A DNA stretch of 64,000 nt from Cobetia amphilecti. Its GTDB lineage: Bacteria > Pseudomonadota > Gammaproteobacteria > Pseudomonadales > Halomonadaceae. Below the pieces are notes generated by a model, which was not told the DNA's origin, did not search any database, and worked only from the letters and a program-made list of their open reading frames with translations. The position numbers and the translations under genes were made by a program. The stretch lies in NCBI RefSeq assembly GCF_030010415.1, contig NZ_JASCSA010000005.1. One strand, 5' to 3'. Positions 51,906 to 59,920 of this stretch are shown in pieces (position 1 is the stretch's first letter; the number at the start of each line of letters is the position of its first letter).

Positions 51906-52571
51906 TCATGCACGACGCGGTGTCGAGGTACGGGCCTGGACGTCGTCGCTCACGTCATGGGCAACGCCCTGCTCGTGTCCGCCGGCCGCTTCCAGCCTCT
52001 CGCTCAGCGCCTCGAACTGGCGCCAGCGCGCATGCGCCAGCGGCGTGACACCTTCGGCGTCCGCCAGATTGACGTCGGCACCGTGGGCCAGCAGCTGCTC
52101 GACGACCCGTTGATAGTCAACGCCGCCATCCCCCAGCAACACGGCCTCGATCAGTGCCGTCCAGCCGAGCGTATTCTGGTGATTGACGTCGACATCGGTC
52201 TCCTCGAGCAGCTGACGGCAGATATCGGCATGGCCACGCTCACTGGCCGACATCAGCGCAGTGGAAGAGAAGCGATTGAGCACCGTCGCCGAGGCGCCAT
52301 GCGCCAGCAGCCGGCTCAGGCAGCGGCCATAGCCGAGCGCGGCCGCGGCCAGCAGGGGCGTGTCGTGCAGGGCATCGGTCTGCTCGCAATCGGCGCCGGC
52401 GGCCAGCAGGGCCTCCACCGCCTCCGGCTGATTGGCCTGCACCGCGACCAGCAATGGCGAGCGCCCACGATAATCCACGTCATTGACTCGCTCGTGCGCA
52501 TCGGGAGCGGCCAATGCCTGTGCCAGGCCCTCCAGATCGCCATGCTGAGCACACATTGTCATGTCCTTCAT
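51906..52571 (-). CDS. Ankyrin-repeat protein
   Basis: A 221-residue protein made of ankyrin repeats: CAQHGDLEGLAQAL, YRGRSPLLVAVQANQPEAVEALLAAGAD, LHDTPLLAAAALGYGRCLSRLLAHGA, SSTALMSASERGHADICRQLL, GWTALIEAVLLGDG and VEQLLAHGADVNLADAEGVTPL, that is five to six units for protein-protein contact. No signal peptide is seen, so it is probably cytosolic. ATG 52571 has AGGAGG 5 bases upstream; two GTG codons precede it. First gene of the set with DUF3592 and retropepsin. The partner is unknown. Confidence 0.85.
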   Translation of the reverse strand: MKDMTMCAQHGDLEGLAQALAAPDAHERVNDVDYRGRSPLLVAVQANQPEAVEALLAAGADCEQTDALHDTPLLAAAALGYGRCLSRLLAHGASATVLNRFSSTALMSASERGHADICRQLLEETDVDVNHQNTLGWTALIEAVLLGDGGVDYQRVVEQLLAHGADVNLADAEGVTPLAHARWRQFEALSERLEAAGGHEQGVAHDVSDDVQARTSTPRRA

Positions 52572-52708
52572 CACCACCTCCTGACGCCCGGCAACGGATG
52601 CTTACTCTCTGACAGCCTATGCGATCCTGAGCGTGACCGTTAGCCCCGCCAGCGTTCAATCGGCGCCTTGAGCATCGTCGATCAGGCATGGCGTGGTGAA
52701 TGACAGGC

Positions 52709-52734
52709 AAAAAAAAGCGCTCCCGAAGGAGCGC
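52709..52734 (-). terminator. Terminator of the PepSY-PhoP-PhoQ-like operon
   Basis: Stem GCGCTCC / GGAGCGC with loop CGAA, preceded on the plus strand by eight A, so the minus-strand transcript ends in eight U. It lies downstream of the PhoQ-like kinase. The 180 bases between (52735-52912) hold no gene I can support. Confidence 0.85.
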
Positions 52735-52912
52735 CAGTTCGTCATCACCGCAGGGCGCGGCAGACGAGACTCAGAAACGAAGCCCGTCCGGCTGCCAGCC
52801 GGACACCGTCAGAATACGGTGTCGTCCTGGCCGCGCCCAATCATCTCTCGGGATGGCTGTGATAGCGCTGAGCTATCAAGACAAGACCGCCGATAAACGA
52901 GGCGGCGCCCTG

Positions 52913-54277
52913 TCACTCCTTCGGCTGCGCCCCGACCAGCGGGGAGCTCGGCAGCCAGACGCGTGCCGCCAGGCCGCCCAGACTGGAGCGCTCCAGTGCC
53001 AGCTCGCCCCCGTAGAGCGCCATCAGATCATCGACGATCGCCAGCCCCAGACCGGAACCGGAGCGCCCTTCATCAAGACGCGCCCCACGCCCCAGCGCGG
53101 CAGCGCCCTCTTCTTCATTCATGCCGGGGCCATCGTCCTCGATGATCAACAGCACGCCGCCATCGCGGGTCTCGCTGCTGACGCGCACCTGCTGGCGAGC
53201 CCACTGCAAGGCGTTCTCGAGCAGGTTACCGACCATTTCCTGCAGGTCCTGCGGGTCGACCCGCACGCTGGCGTCGTCCTCCAGCGCCAGACTCAGCGTG
53301 ATGCCACGCCGGCTCGCCAAGCGCCCGAGTCCCTCGAAGACCGGCCCTGCCGCCTCACGCAGGCTGATGCGCCCGCTGAGATGCGCGCCACCGGCGGCAC
53401 TGGCACGCGCAAGGTGGTGGCGCACGGCTTCATCGATGCGTTTGAGCTCGGCGTCGATCCGCGCGCGGTCCTCGCCGTCGAAGCGCTCGGACTGGGCCTT
53501 GAGCACGCTGACCGGCGTCTTGAGGGCATGCGCCAGATTGCCGGCCGCCGCGCGCCCGCGCTCGATCAAGCGCTGATCTCGCTCGAGCACGGCATTGATG
53601 GCGCGGGTCAGCTCGGTCAGCTCCGGCGGCAGACGGGTCTCTTCCAGCCGCTCCGCCTCGCCGTCGGCGACCTTCTTGAGGCGAGCCCGCAGGCGCCGCA
53701 GAGGCGCCAGCCCCCAGCTGATCTGCGCGGCAGAGCCGCACACCAACAGCGATGCCAAGGCCACCAGCGCACCCGCCAGCAGCCACTCGAAGCGCGCGAC
53801 CTCGGCGTCGACCTCGCTACGGCTGGCCGCCACCATCACGTGCAGTGGCTGGTTGCGACCGGGCAGGCGGATATCGCGCTCGAGGGAGCGCAGCACCTGA
53901 TGGCGCGGGCCCTTGAGGTCACGGCTGATGATGACGCCCTTGTCCATGTCTTCCAGCGGCGGCAGTCGCTGGTCCCACAGCGAGCGCGACGTCAGCACAT
54001 TGCCGTTGCGATCGGAAATCTGCCAGTACCAGCCCGAATAGGCCTGATCGAAGCGTGGGTCGCCCAGCGAGCGTGTCAGGCCGGGGCGGCCCTTCTCGCG
54101 GTCGAACTGGATGGCGGCGATCAGCACCTTCGACAGCGACAGCAGGCGCTGGTCGAAGGCGGTAGTCACGGCGTCACGGAAGCTCCAGGCCAGACCGAGC
54201 CCGGTCAGCGGCATGACGATCAAGGCAATGACCAGCGAGCCGCCCAGCAAGCGGCGGCCGACGGACAGTGGCTTCAT
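52913..54277 (-). CDS. PhoQ-like sensor histidine kinase
   Basis: Inner-membrane kinase of 454 residues. TM1 (SLVIALIVMPLTGLGLAW), a periplasmic PhoQ-like domain (about 35-165; SGWYWQISDRNGNVLTSRSLWD), TM2 (LLAGALVALASLLVCGSA), HAMP, DHp NLAHALKTPVSVLKAQSERF with the phospho-His (the HALKTP form is typical of PhoQ-type kinases), and the ATPase domain (GNLLENALQWA, IEDDGPGM, GSGLGLAIVDDL). It overlaps the regulator by ATGA. PhoQ senses cations and peptides in enterobacteria; what this one senses is not visible, so no symbol is assigned. Confidence 0.85.
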   Translation of the reverse strand: MKPLSVGRRLLGGSLVIALIVMPLTGLGLAWSFRDAVTTAFDQRLLSLSKVLIAAIQFDREKGRPGLTRSLGDPRFDQAYSGWYWQISDRNGNVLTSRSLWDQRLPPLEDMDKGVIISRDLKGPRHQVLRSLERDIRLPGRNQPLHVMVAASRSEVDAEVARFEWLLAGALVALASLLVCGSAAQISWGLAPLRRLRARLKKVADGEAERLEETRLPPELTELTRAINAVLERDQRLIERGRAAAGNLAHALKTPVSVLKAQSERFDGEDRARIDAELKRIDEAVRHHLARASAAGGAHLSGRISLREAAGPVFEGLGRLASRRGITLSLALEDDASVRVDPQDLQEMVGNLLENALQWARQQVRVSSETRDGGVLLIIEDDGPGMNEEEGAAALGRGARLDEGRSGSGLGLAIVDDLMALYGGELALERSSLGGLAARVWLPSSPLVGAQPKE

Positions 54278-54972
54278 GCGTCGCTGCCATCCGCCGGCGT
54301 CTGTGTCTCGGCGTCCGGATCACGCAGACGATAGCCACGCCCGCGCAGCGTCTCTATGCGCTCGGCCCCCAGCTTGCGGCGCAGACGGCTGATCTGCACG
54401 TCGATGACATTGGAATCGGGTTCGTGGTCGCGGTCATAGACATGCTCGACCAGTTCAGAACGGCTGACCACACCAGGCACGGCGTGCATCAGGTGCATCA
54501 GCAGGCGCGTTTCCTGGGCGGTCAGCGACACGGGGCGCCCCGCCAGGCTGACGGTACCGCCGTGGGTGTCACAGGCCAGATCACCCAGCTTGAGCACGGG
54601 GTGGGCATGGCCGCGAGAGCGACGCACCAGGGCGCGCAGACGGAAGATGACCTCGGCGGTCTCGAAGGGCTTGGTGACGTAATCATCGGCGCCGGCAGAG
54701 AAGCCGGCGGCCTTGTCAGACCAGCGCTCGCGCGCGGTCAGCACCAGCACCGGCACCTCGATGCCGGCCTCTCGCCACTGGGCCAGCCAGCGCGTGCCAT
54801 CGCCGTCCGGCAGGCCGAGATCCAGCACTACGGCATCGTAGCTCTCGGTCTGGATCAAAAAGTCGGCGTCTCCCCCGGTGGTGGCATGCTCGACCAGCAC
54901 ATCGGCTTCCCCCAGGCGCGCCATCAGCGCTTCGGCCAACGGCATGTCATCTTCAACCAGCAATATCTTCAT
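54274..54972 (-). CDS. PhoP-like OmpR-family response regulator
   Basis: A 232-residue transcription factor. Receiver: LLVEDDMPLAEAL, phospho-Asp near 53 in AVVLDLGLPDGDG, Thr in LVLTARERW, Lys in YVTKPFE. Winged helix: SLTAQETRLLMHLMHAVPGVVSRSELVEHVYD in part, then DVQISRLRRKLGAERIETLRGRGYRL. The LPDGDG and W(S)DKAAGF/GADDY segments match PhoP and QseB-type regulators. ATG 54972 has GGAG about 11 bases upstream; the frame extends 41 codons further into non-conserved sequence. It lies between the PepSY gene and the kinase. Confidence 0.87.
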   Translation of the reverse strand: MKILLVEDDMPLAEALMARLGEADVLVEHATTGGDADFLIQTESYDAVVLDLGLPDGDGTRWLAQWREAGIEVPVLVLTARERWSDKAAGFSAGADDYVTKPFETAEVIFRLRALVRRSRGHAHPVLKLGDLACDTHGGTVSLAGRPVSLTAQETRLLMHLMHAVPGVVSRSELVEHVYDRDHEPDSNVIDVQISRLRRKLGAERIETLRGRGYRLRDPDAETQTPADGSDA

Positions 54973-55124
54973 CGATTCTCGGGCTCCTGACGCAAGCGGC
55001 GTTCTACCGGTGGCGCAATGGACAATGGCACTAGCATACCGTTCCTCAGGGCCGCCAGGCACCCTCGGCGCCCTTGTCACAGCCTGCGCTGACACTGCCT
55101 GGCCTGGCCACTGCCTGCCTCGTC

Positions 55125-55634
55125 CTACTGACTCTCGACCTCGGCATTGGCGCCGTCAGTCACGAGCGGCGCGTCGTCCGTCTCGGGCAAGGGCCTGGTC
55201 AGGGGCTTGGTCAGAGGCTCAGACAAGGAACCGCTGCCAGCGCGACGCATGGCATCCAGATTGACGCCGCGCACCTCACGCAGGCTGCCATCCGAGGCGC
55301 GCACGGTGAATCTGGCCATCTGGCCCTGTGGCCCGAGCATCTCGACCTCATAGATCAGCTCGCCATGCGTCTCTTCGAGCTCCACCTCGACCACCTGACC
55401 CAGCCAGTCGCGCTCGAGGCTATCGAGCAGCTCGGACAACGAGATGACACGTCCGGCGGCGACTTCGTCGTGCAGGCTGCGCCAGCGCTCGCTGTCACAC
55501 AGCGCATGCGGCGGCAGTGCCAGCGCACCGACCAGCAGGCTCCCGAGCCCGAGGCACAGCCAGACATAGCGTTGCCGCCATTGACTGCCACGCGCTGCAC
55601 GGGCGTCTGGCTGAGCCTTGTGGGGAGTCTGCAT
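55125..55634 (-). CDS. PepSY-domain membrane-anchored protein
   Basis: A 169-residue protein with an N-terminal membrane helix or signal (VWLCLGLGSLLVGALALPPHA) and a periplasmic PepSY domain (about 62-120; ISLSELLDSLERDWLGQVVEVELEE, ELIYEVEMLGPQGQMARFTVRASDGSLREV). PepSY domains often inhibit or modulate peptidases or kinases. It precedes the PhoP/PhoQ-like pair, as in many pseudomonad and halomonad loci. Its C-terminal 45 residues are Pro/Thr-rich. ATG 55634 has GAGG 9 bases upstream. A role as regulator of the kinase is inferred from context only. Confidence 0.8.
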   Translation of the reverse strand: MQTPHKAQPDARAARGSQWRQRYVWLCLGLGSLLVGALALPPHALCDSERWRSLHDEVAAGRVISLSELLDSLERDWLGQVVEVELEETHGELIYEVEMLGPQGQMARFTVRASDGSLREVRGVNLDAMRRAGSGSLSEPLTKPLTRPLPETDDAPLVTDGANAEVESQ

Positions 55635-55732
55635 GAAGAGGAACCTCGTGAATGACGGCGGGGCTGGTGTGCGCCCAAGGCGGGCGCTTGCGCGTGGCGC
55701 TCAATCTAGCAACGGAATGTGCAATCAAACCT

Positions 55733-55747
55733 GCGTTGGAACAACGC
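55733..55747. promoter_or_regulatory. Palindrome in the PepSY/secreted-protein divergent region
   Basis: GCGTTG-GAA-CAACGC is a perfect 6-bp inverted repeat with a three-base centre, lying about midway between the two divergent genes. It could be an operator. No known factor is recognised. Confidence 0.3.
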
Positions 55748-55892
55748 GGACCAACCCGAGAGCAACCACTGACCCTGTGATGCAGAGACTGACAGGAGGC
55801 AATGAACCTCAGATGAATTCACGTCTCAGCGACGCGCAAGGTCGCCTGGCCCACAGTGAGTGCCATGCACAGCCATCCTTGAGGAGGGTGTC

Positions 55893-56729
55893 ATGTCCCC
55901 ATCAGCCGCGTCCCGTATTGCTCCCGCTCGTGAATCAGACTCCGCATCCCGGCAGCCGCCATCCTCGGCCGCAGGCGCCGCCCCGTCGCGCTTCTGGCTC
56001 GCCAGCCGCGCAGTCCAGCACTGGCGACACGGCCTGGGCGTCAGCGCACTCGGCCTGATGCTGGGCTCGGCTCCCGCCTATGCCAACGGCATCGAGGACC
56101 TGCCGGTGCGCCATCAGCTGTCGGCGGCAGAACTCTCGACCGCAGGGCTCTCTGCAAATGGGCCCTCGACCAGCGAGCACTCAGATGACGGCAAGGCGCA
56201 CGCCACGCTCGGCGATGATGCGGAGGGTAGCGCGCTGGACACGGCCGCCACCCGCACAGCCGGAAAGCCTGCGACAGCTATCTCTGAGGCCGCGTCTACC
56301 CAGGGGCTCGCGCCAGAGCTGCTCACGCAGATGATGATCCACGCCAGTCGCAAGGGCATGATGGAATTCAGTACGATGGATATCCGCGACGATCATGTTC
56401 AGTTCACGGGCTGGGGGCATAATGGGTGGCAGATGGAACTGGCCATCAATCTCGCCGATGGAGAATTCATCAGCGAAGCGCTGCGCCAGAGTGATTCCGC
56501 GCCCGGCGACAAGGCCATCGATGGCGACAGCATGCGCCAGACCTTGAATTTTGCCGCTGTCGACGGCATCAAGAGTGTACAGAGCGTCGAAGTCGCTGCG
56601 CACGCCATCCAGATTCACGGACGCGATGCGCAAGGCAGGCCGCAACGAATGACATTGAACATGCCGCTGCCGGGCAACGCTTTCAACCTCGCTGCCAGCG
56701 TGTCCATGAATCCGGATTACCGGCCGTGA
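55893..56729 (+). CDS. Secreted protein of unknown function
   Basis: Not recognised. The 278-residue product has a long, Ser/Pro/Ala-rich N-terminus, then a signal-like hydrophobic stretch (LGVSALGLMLGSAPAYANG) with an Ala-x-Ala cleavage site around residue 63, a low-complexity Ser/Ala region (about 75-130) and a compact C-terminal part (about 140-278; KGMMEFSTMDIRDDHVQFTGWG, WQMELAINLADGEFISEAL, IKSVQSVEVAAHAIQIHGRD). GAGGAGG lies 5 bases before ATG 55893. It is divergent from the PepSY-PhoP-PhoQ-like operon and may be its target. The alternation of beta-type segments recalls PepSY but I cannot assign it. Confidence 0.65.
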   Translation: MSPSAASRIAPARESDSASRQPPSSAAGAAPSRFWLASRAVQHWRHGLGVSALGLMLGSAPAYANGIEDLPVRHQLSAAELSTAGLSANGPSTSEHSDDGKAHATLGDDAEGSALDTAATRTAGKPATAISEAASTQGLAPELLTQMMIHASRKGMMEFSTMDIRDDHVQFTGWGHNGWQMELAINLADGEFISEALRQSDSAPGDKAIDGDSMRQTLNFAAVDGIKSVQSVEVAAHAIQIHGRDAQGRPQRMTLNMPLPGNAFNLAASVSMNPDYRP

Positions 56730-57065
56730 ACTGATCGACCCGCTTGACCAGCCGCCGTGCCTTGAAGTGGTTCAGGGACTGAACCCGACATCCAGCGCTG
56801 GATCAACGCCGAAGCCGCTTGACGGCAACGATGCCAACTTCGATGCTGAACGAGTCAACCGGCCGCCCGATGCCATCAAGCGCCTCATGCAAAAGTGCGT
56901 CGCATCGAGCCCCACTTACCCATCCCCCGGCCCAGAGCACGAATGCCCGTTGCGCCGGGAGGGCAATACCCCTGTTTCCTGACCCGATATCCCCGACCAC
57001 CCACTTTCACCTATCGGGTCATCCTCGCCCGGCCTGACGGCCCGGCTCTATCGTGGAGAAGACAC
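56730..57065 (+). other. Intergenic region, no supported gene
   Basis: About 340 bases between the secreted protein and the small membrane protein. Short open frames exist but lack ribosome sites and conserved-looking sequence. No terminator or operator was recognised. Confidence 0.5.
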
Positions 57066-57419
57066 ATGCAAGGCCAACAGCACAACACTCTGTGGAACCA
57101 GGCTCGCCAATGGCAGGCCAATGCAGGCAACCAACGCCCCTCCAATGGCCTGTCCGGCCTCAAGCTGGTCGCCGCCTGGCTGATCGGTGGCGTGGTCATG
57201 ATCTTCAGCTTGTTCGCGGCGCTGGTGATGATGGTACTCGGCATCATCATGCTGCCCTTCATCCGCCGTCGCATGAAAAAGCGCATGAGCGAGATGCAGC
57301 AGCGCATGCAGGAGGCCCAGGACAAGGCCAGTGGCCGCCAGAACTACTCGCGTGATGCCACGCGTGAAGACGGCAGCAGCACCGAGACGCTGGACGGTGA
57401 GTACCAGGTCAAGGAATAA
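57066..57419 (+). CDS. Small single-helix membrane protein
   Basis: A 117-residue protein not assigned to a family. After a polar start (QGQQHNTLWNQARQWQANAG) one long membrane helix follows (LKLVAAWLIGGVVMIFSLFAALVMMVLGIIMLPF in part), then a strongly basic stretch RRRMKKRMSEMQQRMQEAQDKA that looks like a short coiled coil, and a polar tail. ATG 57066 has GGAG 7 bases upstream. A bidirectional terminator follows. Cytoplasmic C-terminus is expected by the positive-inside rule. Confidence 0.65.
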   Translation: MQGQQHNTLWNQARQWQANAGNQRPSNGLSGLKLVAAWLIGGVVMIFSLFAALVMMVLGIIMLPFIRRRMKKRMSEMQQRMQEAQDKASGRQNYSRDATREDGSSTETLDGEYQVKE

Positions 57420-57509
57420 GCCCTGACGCCGGAGACCGCTGAGCGTCTCACATTGGCCGACTCGCAATGATCGTCTCGTATTGATCATCACGACGTTCGC
57501 CAAAAACAC

Positions 57510-57535
57510 AAAGGCCGCCCCATGGGGCGGCCTTT
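57510..57535. terminator. Bidirectional terminator before coq7
   Basis: AAAGGCCGCCCC and GGGGCGGCCTTT form a perfect 12-bp stem with loop AT; TTGCG follows on the plus strand and GTGTTTTTGG on the minus strand. It lies between convergent genes. Confidence 0.8.
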
Positions 57536-57584
57536 TGCGTTGCAGCGTCCTGAAGCTGCCAAGGCAGGCTCAGACGTCTGACCA

Positions 57585-58250
57585 TCACACTCGGTAGACG
57601 CTGGCCGTCATCACCTTGGACATCAGGCGCATGGCGCTCTTCAGCGGCCCCGGGAAGCGATGACCACCGGCTTCCAGCGCCCACTGCTCATGATGGGCTT
57701 CGTCGATTTCCATCTGGCGCAACACGGCACGTGAGCGCTGATCGCCCTCGGGCAGCGTCTGCTGGTGCTTCGACAGGTGCTCGCCGACCAGTTCTTCGGT
57801 CGCGGCCACGAACCCGAGGCTGACCTTGTCGTTGATGGCACCGGCCGCTGCCCCGAGCGCGAAGCTCGTCATGTAGAACAACGGATTGAGCAGGCTGGTA
57901 TTGGCATCCAGCTCGACGAGTCGTGCATCGCACCAGGCCAGGTGATCGATCTCTTCCTGGGCAGCCAGCTCCATCTGCGTGCGCGTTTCAGGCAGACGCG
58001 CCGTGAAACCCTGACCCTGATAGAGCGCCTGGGCACACACCTCGCCGGTGTGATTGATGCGCATCAGGCCAGCGGCGTGCTGGCGCTCTTCGTCGCTGAT
58101 CGCTTCGTCATGGATGTCGCCCGCCGGAGAGGGACGCGACGGCTGGGCGGCATGTGGCACCAGGGTACGCAGTACGGTGTCGAACTGATGGATCAACTGA
58201 TCGGCGCGGCTGTGATGACGTTGCGCCGAAATGGCATCGGAATGCGGCAT
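57585..58250 (-). CDS. coq7: Ubiquinone synthesis 5-hydroxylase Coq7
   Basis: Di-iron monooxygenase that adds the C6 hydroxyl in ubiquinone synthesis. The 221 residues show the family's metal-ligand helices: MRINHTGEVCAQALYQGQ, ELAAQEEIDHLAWCDARL, EELVGEHLSKH and IDEAHHEQWALEAGG. ATG 58250 has GGAG 7 bases upstream and gives the usual length; the frame is open 49 codons further. This enzyme replaces UbiF in pseudomonads and halomonads. It stands alone on the minus strand. Confidence 0.93.
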   Translation of the reverse strand: MPHSDAISAQRHHSRADQLIHQFDTVLRTLVPHAAQPSRPSPAGDIHDEAISDEERQHAAGLMRINHTGEVCAQALYQGQGFTARLPETRTQMELAAQEEIDHLAWCDARLVELDANTSLLNPLFYMTSFALGAAAGAINDKVSLGFVAATEELVGEHLSKHQQTLPEGDQRSRAVLRQMEIDEAHHEQWALEAGGHRFPGPLKSAMRLMSKVMTASVYRV

Positions 58251-58377
58251 GGGAAGACTCCTGCACGGCGTGAGCAATGAGGCCATCTTACGCAAGCCAG
58301 CCCGCGACGGTAAGGGGCAGAGTGTCGCCGGGCGAGGCCTGACCGGCTCCCTTGCGCCGTGGCTTCCCCAATGAAAA

Positions 58378-58409
58378 ACCGGCAATGCCGTTTTCACGAC
58401 ATTGCCGGT
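58378..58409 (-). terminator. Terminator of the HIT-family gene
   Basis: ACCGGCAATG (58378-58387) pairs with CATTGCCGGT (58400-58409); on the minus strand the stem is followed by TTTTTCAT. It lies about 85 bases after the hinT stop. Confidence 0.85.
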
Positions 58410-58492
58410 ATGCGCCTGTGTGCCGCGCGCTTGTTATCGCTAGCCGCTACCTGCCCGCGAACCGCCGGTACAGGCGCCTGCTCTATGCCGGC

Positions 58493-58834
58493 TCAGCCAG
58501 CCGGCCATGTGAAGCGGCGACCACCCATCAGGTGCATATGAATATGATAGACCGTCTGGCCGCCATCTTCATTGCAGTTCATCACCACGCGATAACCGCC
58601 CTCGGCAAAACCGTAGTCCTTCGCCAGTCTGGCGGCGGTGTACTGCAGGCGCCCTACCGTGGCCAGCTGATGCTCCTCGATATCGTTGAGCGTGGCGATG
58701 TGCTGCTTGGGGATGATCAACACATGGGTCGGCGCCTGCGGATTGATGTCATTGAAGGCCAGCACCTCATCATCCTCATAGACGATATCGGCGGGAATCT
58801 CGCGGTTGATGATCTTGCAGAACAGACAGTCCAT
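58493..58834 (-). CDS. hinT: HIT-family purine nucleoside phosphoramidase
   Basis: A 113-residue HINT-type protein that hydrolyses AMP-N bonds such as adenylated lysyl residues. Start MDCLFCKIINREIPADIVYEDDEVLAFNDINPQAPTHVLIIP (in part) is typical, and the histidine triad HIHMHL closes the C-terminus. ATG 58834 has AAGGGAGAAGG just upstream; the frame extends 50 codons further in non-conserved sequence. Single gene, ended by the terminator at 58378-58409. Confidence 0.93.
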   Translation of the reverse strand: MDCLFCKIINREIPADIVYEDDEVLAFNDINPQAPTHVLIIPKQHIATLNDIEEHQLATVGRLQYTAARLAKDYGFAEGGYRVVMNCNEDGGQTVYHIHMHLMGGRRFTWPAG

Positions 58835-59055
58835 GACACCTTCTCCCTTGAAGTGGGGCTGCCCACGGCAGCGTGGCCTGCCAGCGTAGCGCCAGCCGGG
58901 CAACAGGCCAAGGGCAGACGCAGGAAAACGCGGGCCAGCTTGTGAACAGAGCAATGTCGCCTTTAGGGAAACAGACTGATTCACCGCTGCCAGTGGGCGA
59001 ATGAGGAAAACAGTAGGATAATCATTGTTAACCCGCTAACGAGAAGCCGCCCGTC

Positions 59056-59886
59056 ATGCCCGTGTTCACTCGCCAAGATTCCTCCCTGCGCAAGGCCAAC
59101 CACGAACTGGAGGCCGGCCTTGGCGCTCATGGCGAGACACGACCGGCCACTGTCGGCGCTCCCGCCGTCGATCGCGCTGAGCCTACGCGCGCAGAGAAGG
59201 CGCGGGCGGCACTGCGTGCCGCGCCCAGGGTCACGCGTGTTGACGGCGAGCAGGCCCCGGGCGAGTTCCTGCAGCGTGCCAAGGGCTTTCTCAAGGCAGA
59301 GGTCTATATCACGCACCTCAATGGCCAACCGGTGGTCTGCAAGGATTACCGCCGCTATGCCGGCACGCCGGCGGCATTGGTGGCACGCTGGCTGGTACGC
59401 CATGAGCTGAAGATGCTCGAGCGTCTGGGCGACTGGACACACGCCCCCCGCGCCGTGGCGCGCCTGTCACCGCTGTCGCTGGCGATGGAGTACATCCCAG
59501 GGCCGTTGCTGAGTGACGCCGCCCTGGATGACGTGACGGATGCCCGCCTCAGTCAGCAGCTGATTCTCGTCGTGCAGCAACTCCATCAGCGTCAGATGGC
59601 CCACAACGACATCCGTGGCTCCAACGTCGTGCTGCGCGATGGCGTGCCGGTCCTGATCGACTTCACCTCTGCCGTCCGCCTGCCGCGCCTGCCGGGCACG
59701 GCCACTCTCGCGCGCATGATGCGTCGCTTCGATCTGCGTCACTCGCTGAAGCTCAAGCAACGCACCCTCGGCCTGCCGCTGAGCACCCGCGAGGCACGCC
59801 TGCTGATCCGCAGCGGCCGCCTGAATCGCACCCTGCGTATCTGGAAGAAGGGCATCCTGCCACGCCTCAAGGGCCGCAAGCACTGA
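59056..59886 (+). CDS. RIO-like / lipopolysaccharide-kinase-like protein kinase
   Basis: A 276-residue kinase-fold protein. The N-terminal 65 residues look disordered (Ala/Arg/Glu-rich); then come a likely Lys (VVCKDYRRYAG), the catalytic loop AHNDIRGSNVVL near residue 190 (HxDxxxxN) and the metal-binding DFT (VLIDFTSAVRL) in place of DFG, as in RIO and InaA/WaaP-like kinases. The C-terminal tail is very basic (RIWKKGILPRLKGRKH). Substrate (protein or lipid A core sugar) cannot be told. GAGAA lies about 13 bases before ATG 59056. It converges on prkB with a 34-base gap. Confidence 0.75.
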   Translation: MPVFTRQDSSLRKANHELEAGLGAHGETRPATVGAPAVDRAEPTRAEKARAALRAAPRVTRVDGEQAPGEFLQRAKGFLKAEVYITHLNGQPVVCKDYRRYAGTPAALVARWLVRHELKMLERLGDWTHAPRAVARLSPLSLAMEYIPGPLLSDAALDDVTDARLSQQLILVVQQLHQRQMAHNDIRGSNVVLRDGVPVLIDFTSAVRLPRLPGTATLARMMRRFDLRHSLKLKQRTLGLPLSTREARLLIRSGRLNRTLRIWKKGILPRLKGRKH

Positions 59887-59920
59887 GCCAGCCCGAGCCC
59901 AGCCCCCTTCATGTCTCCCG

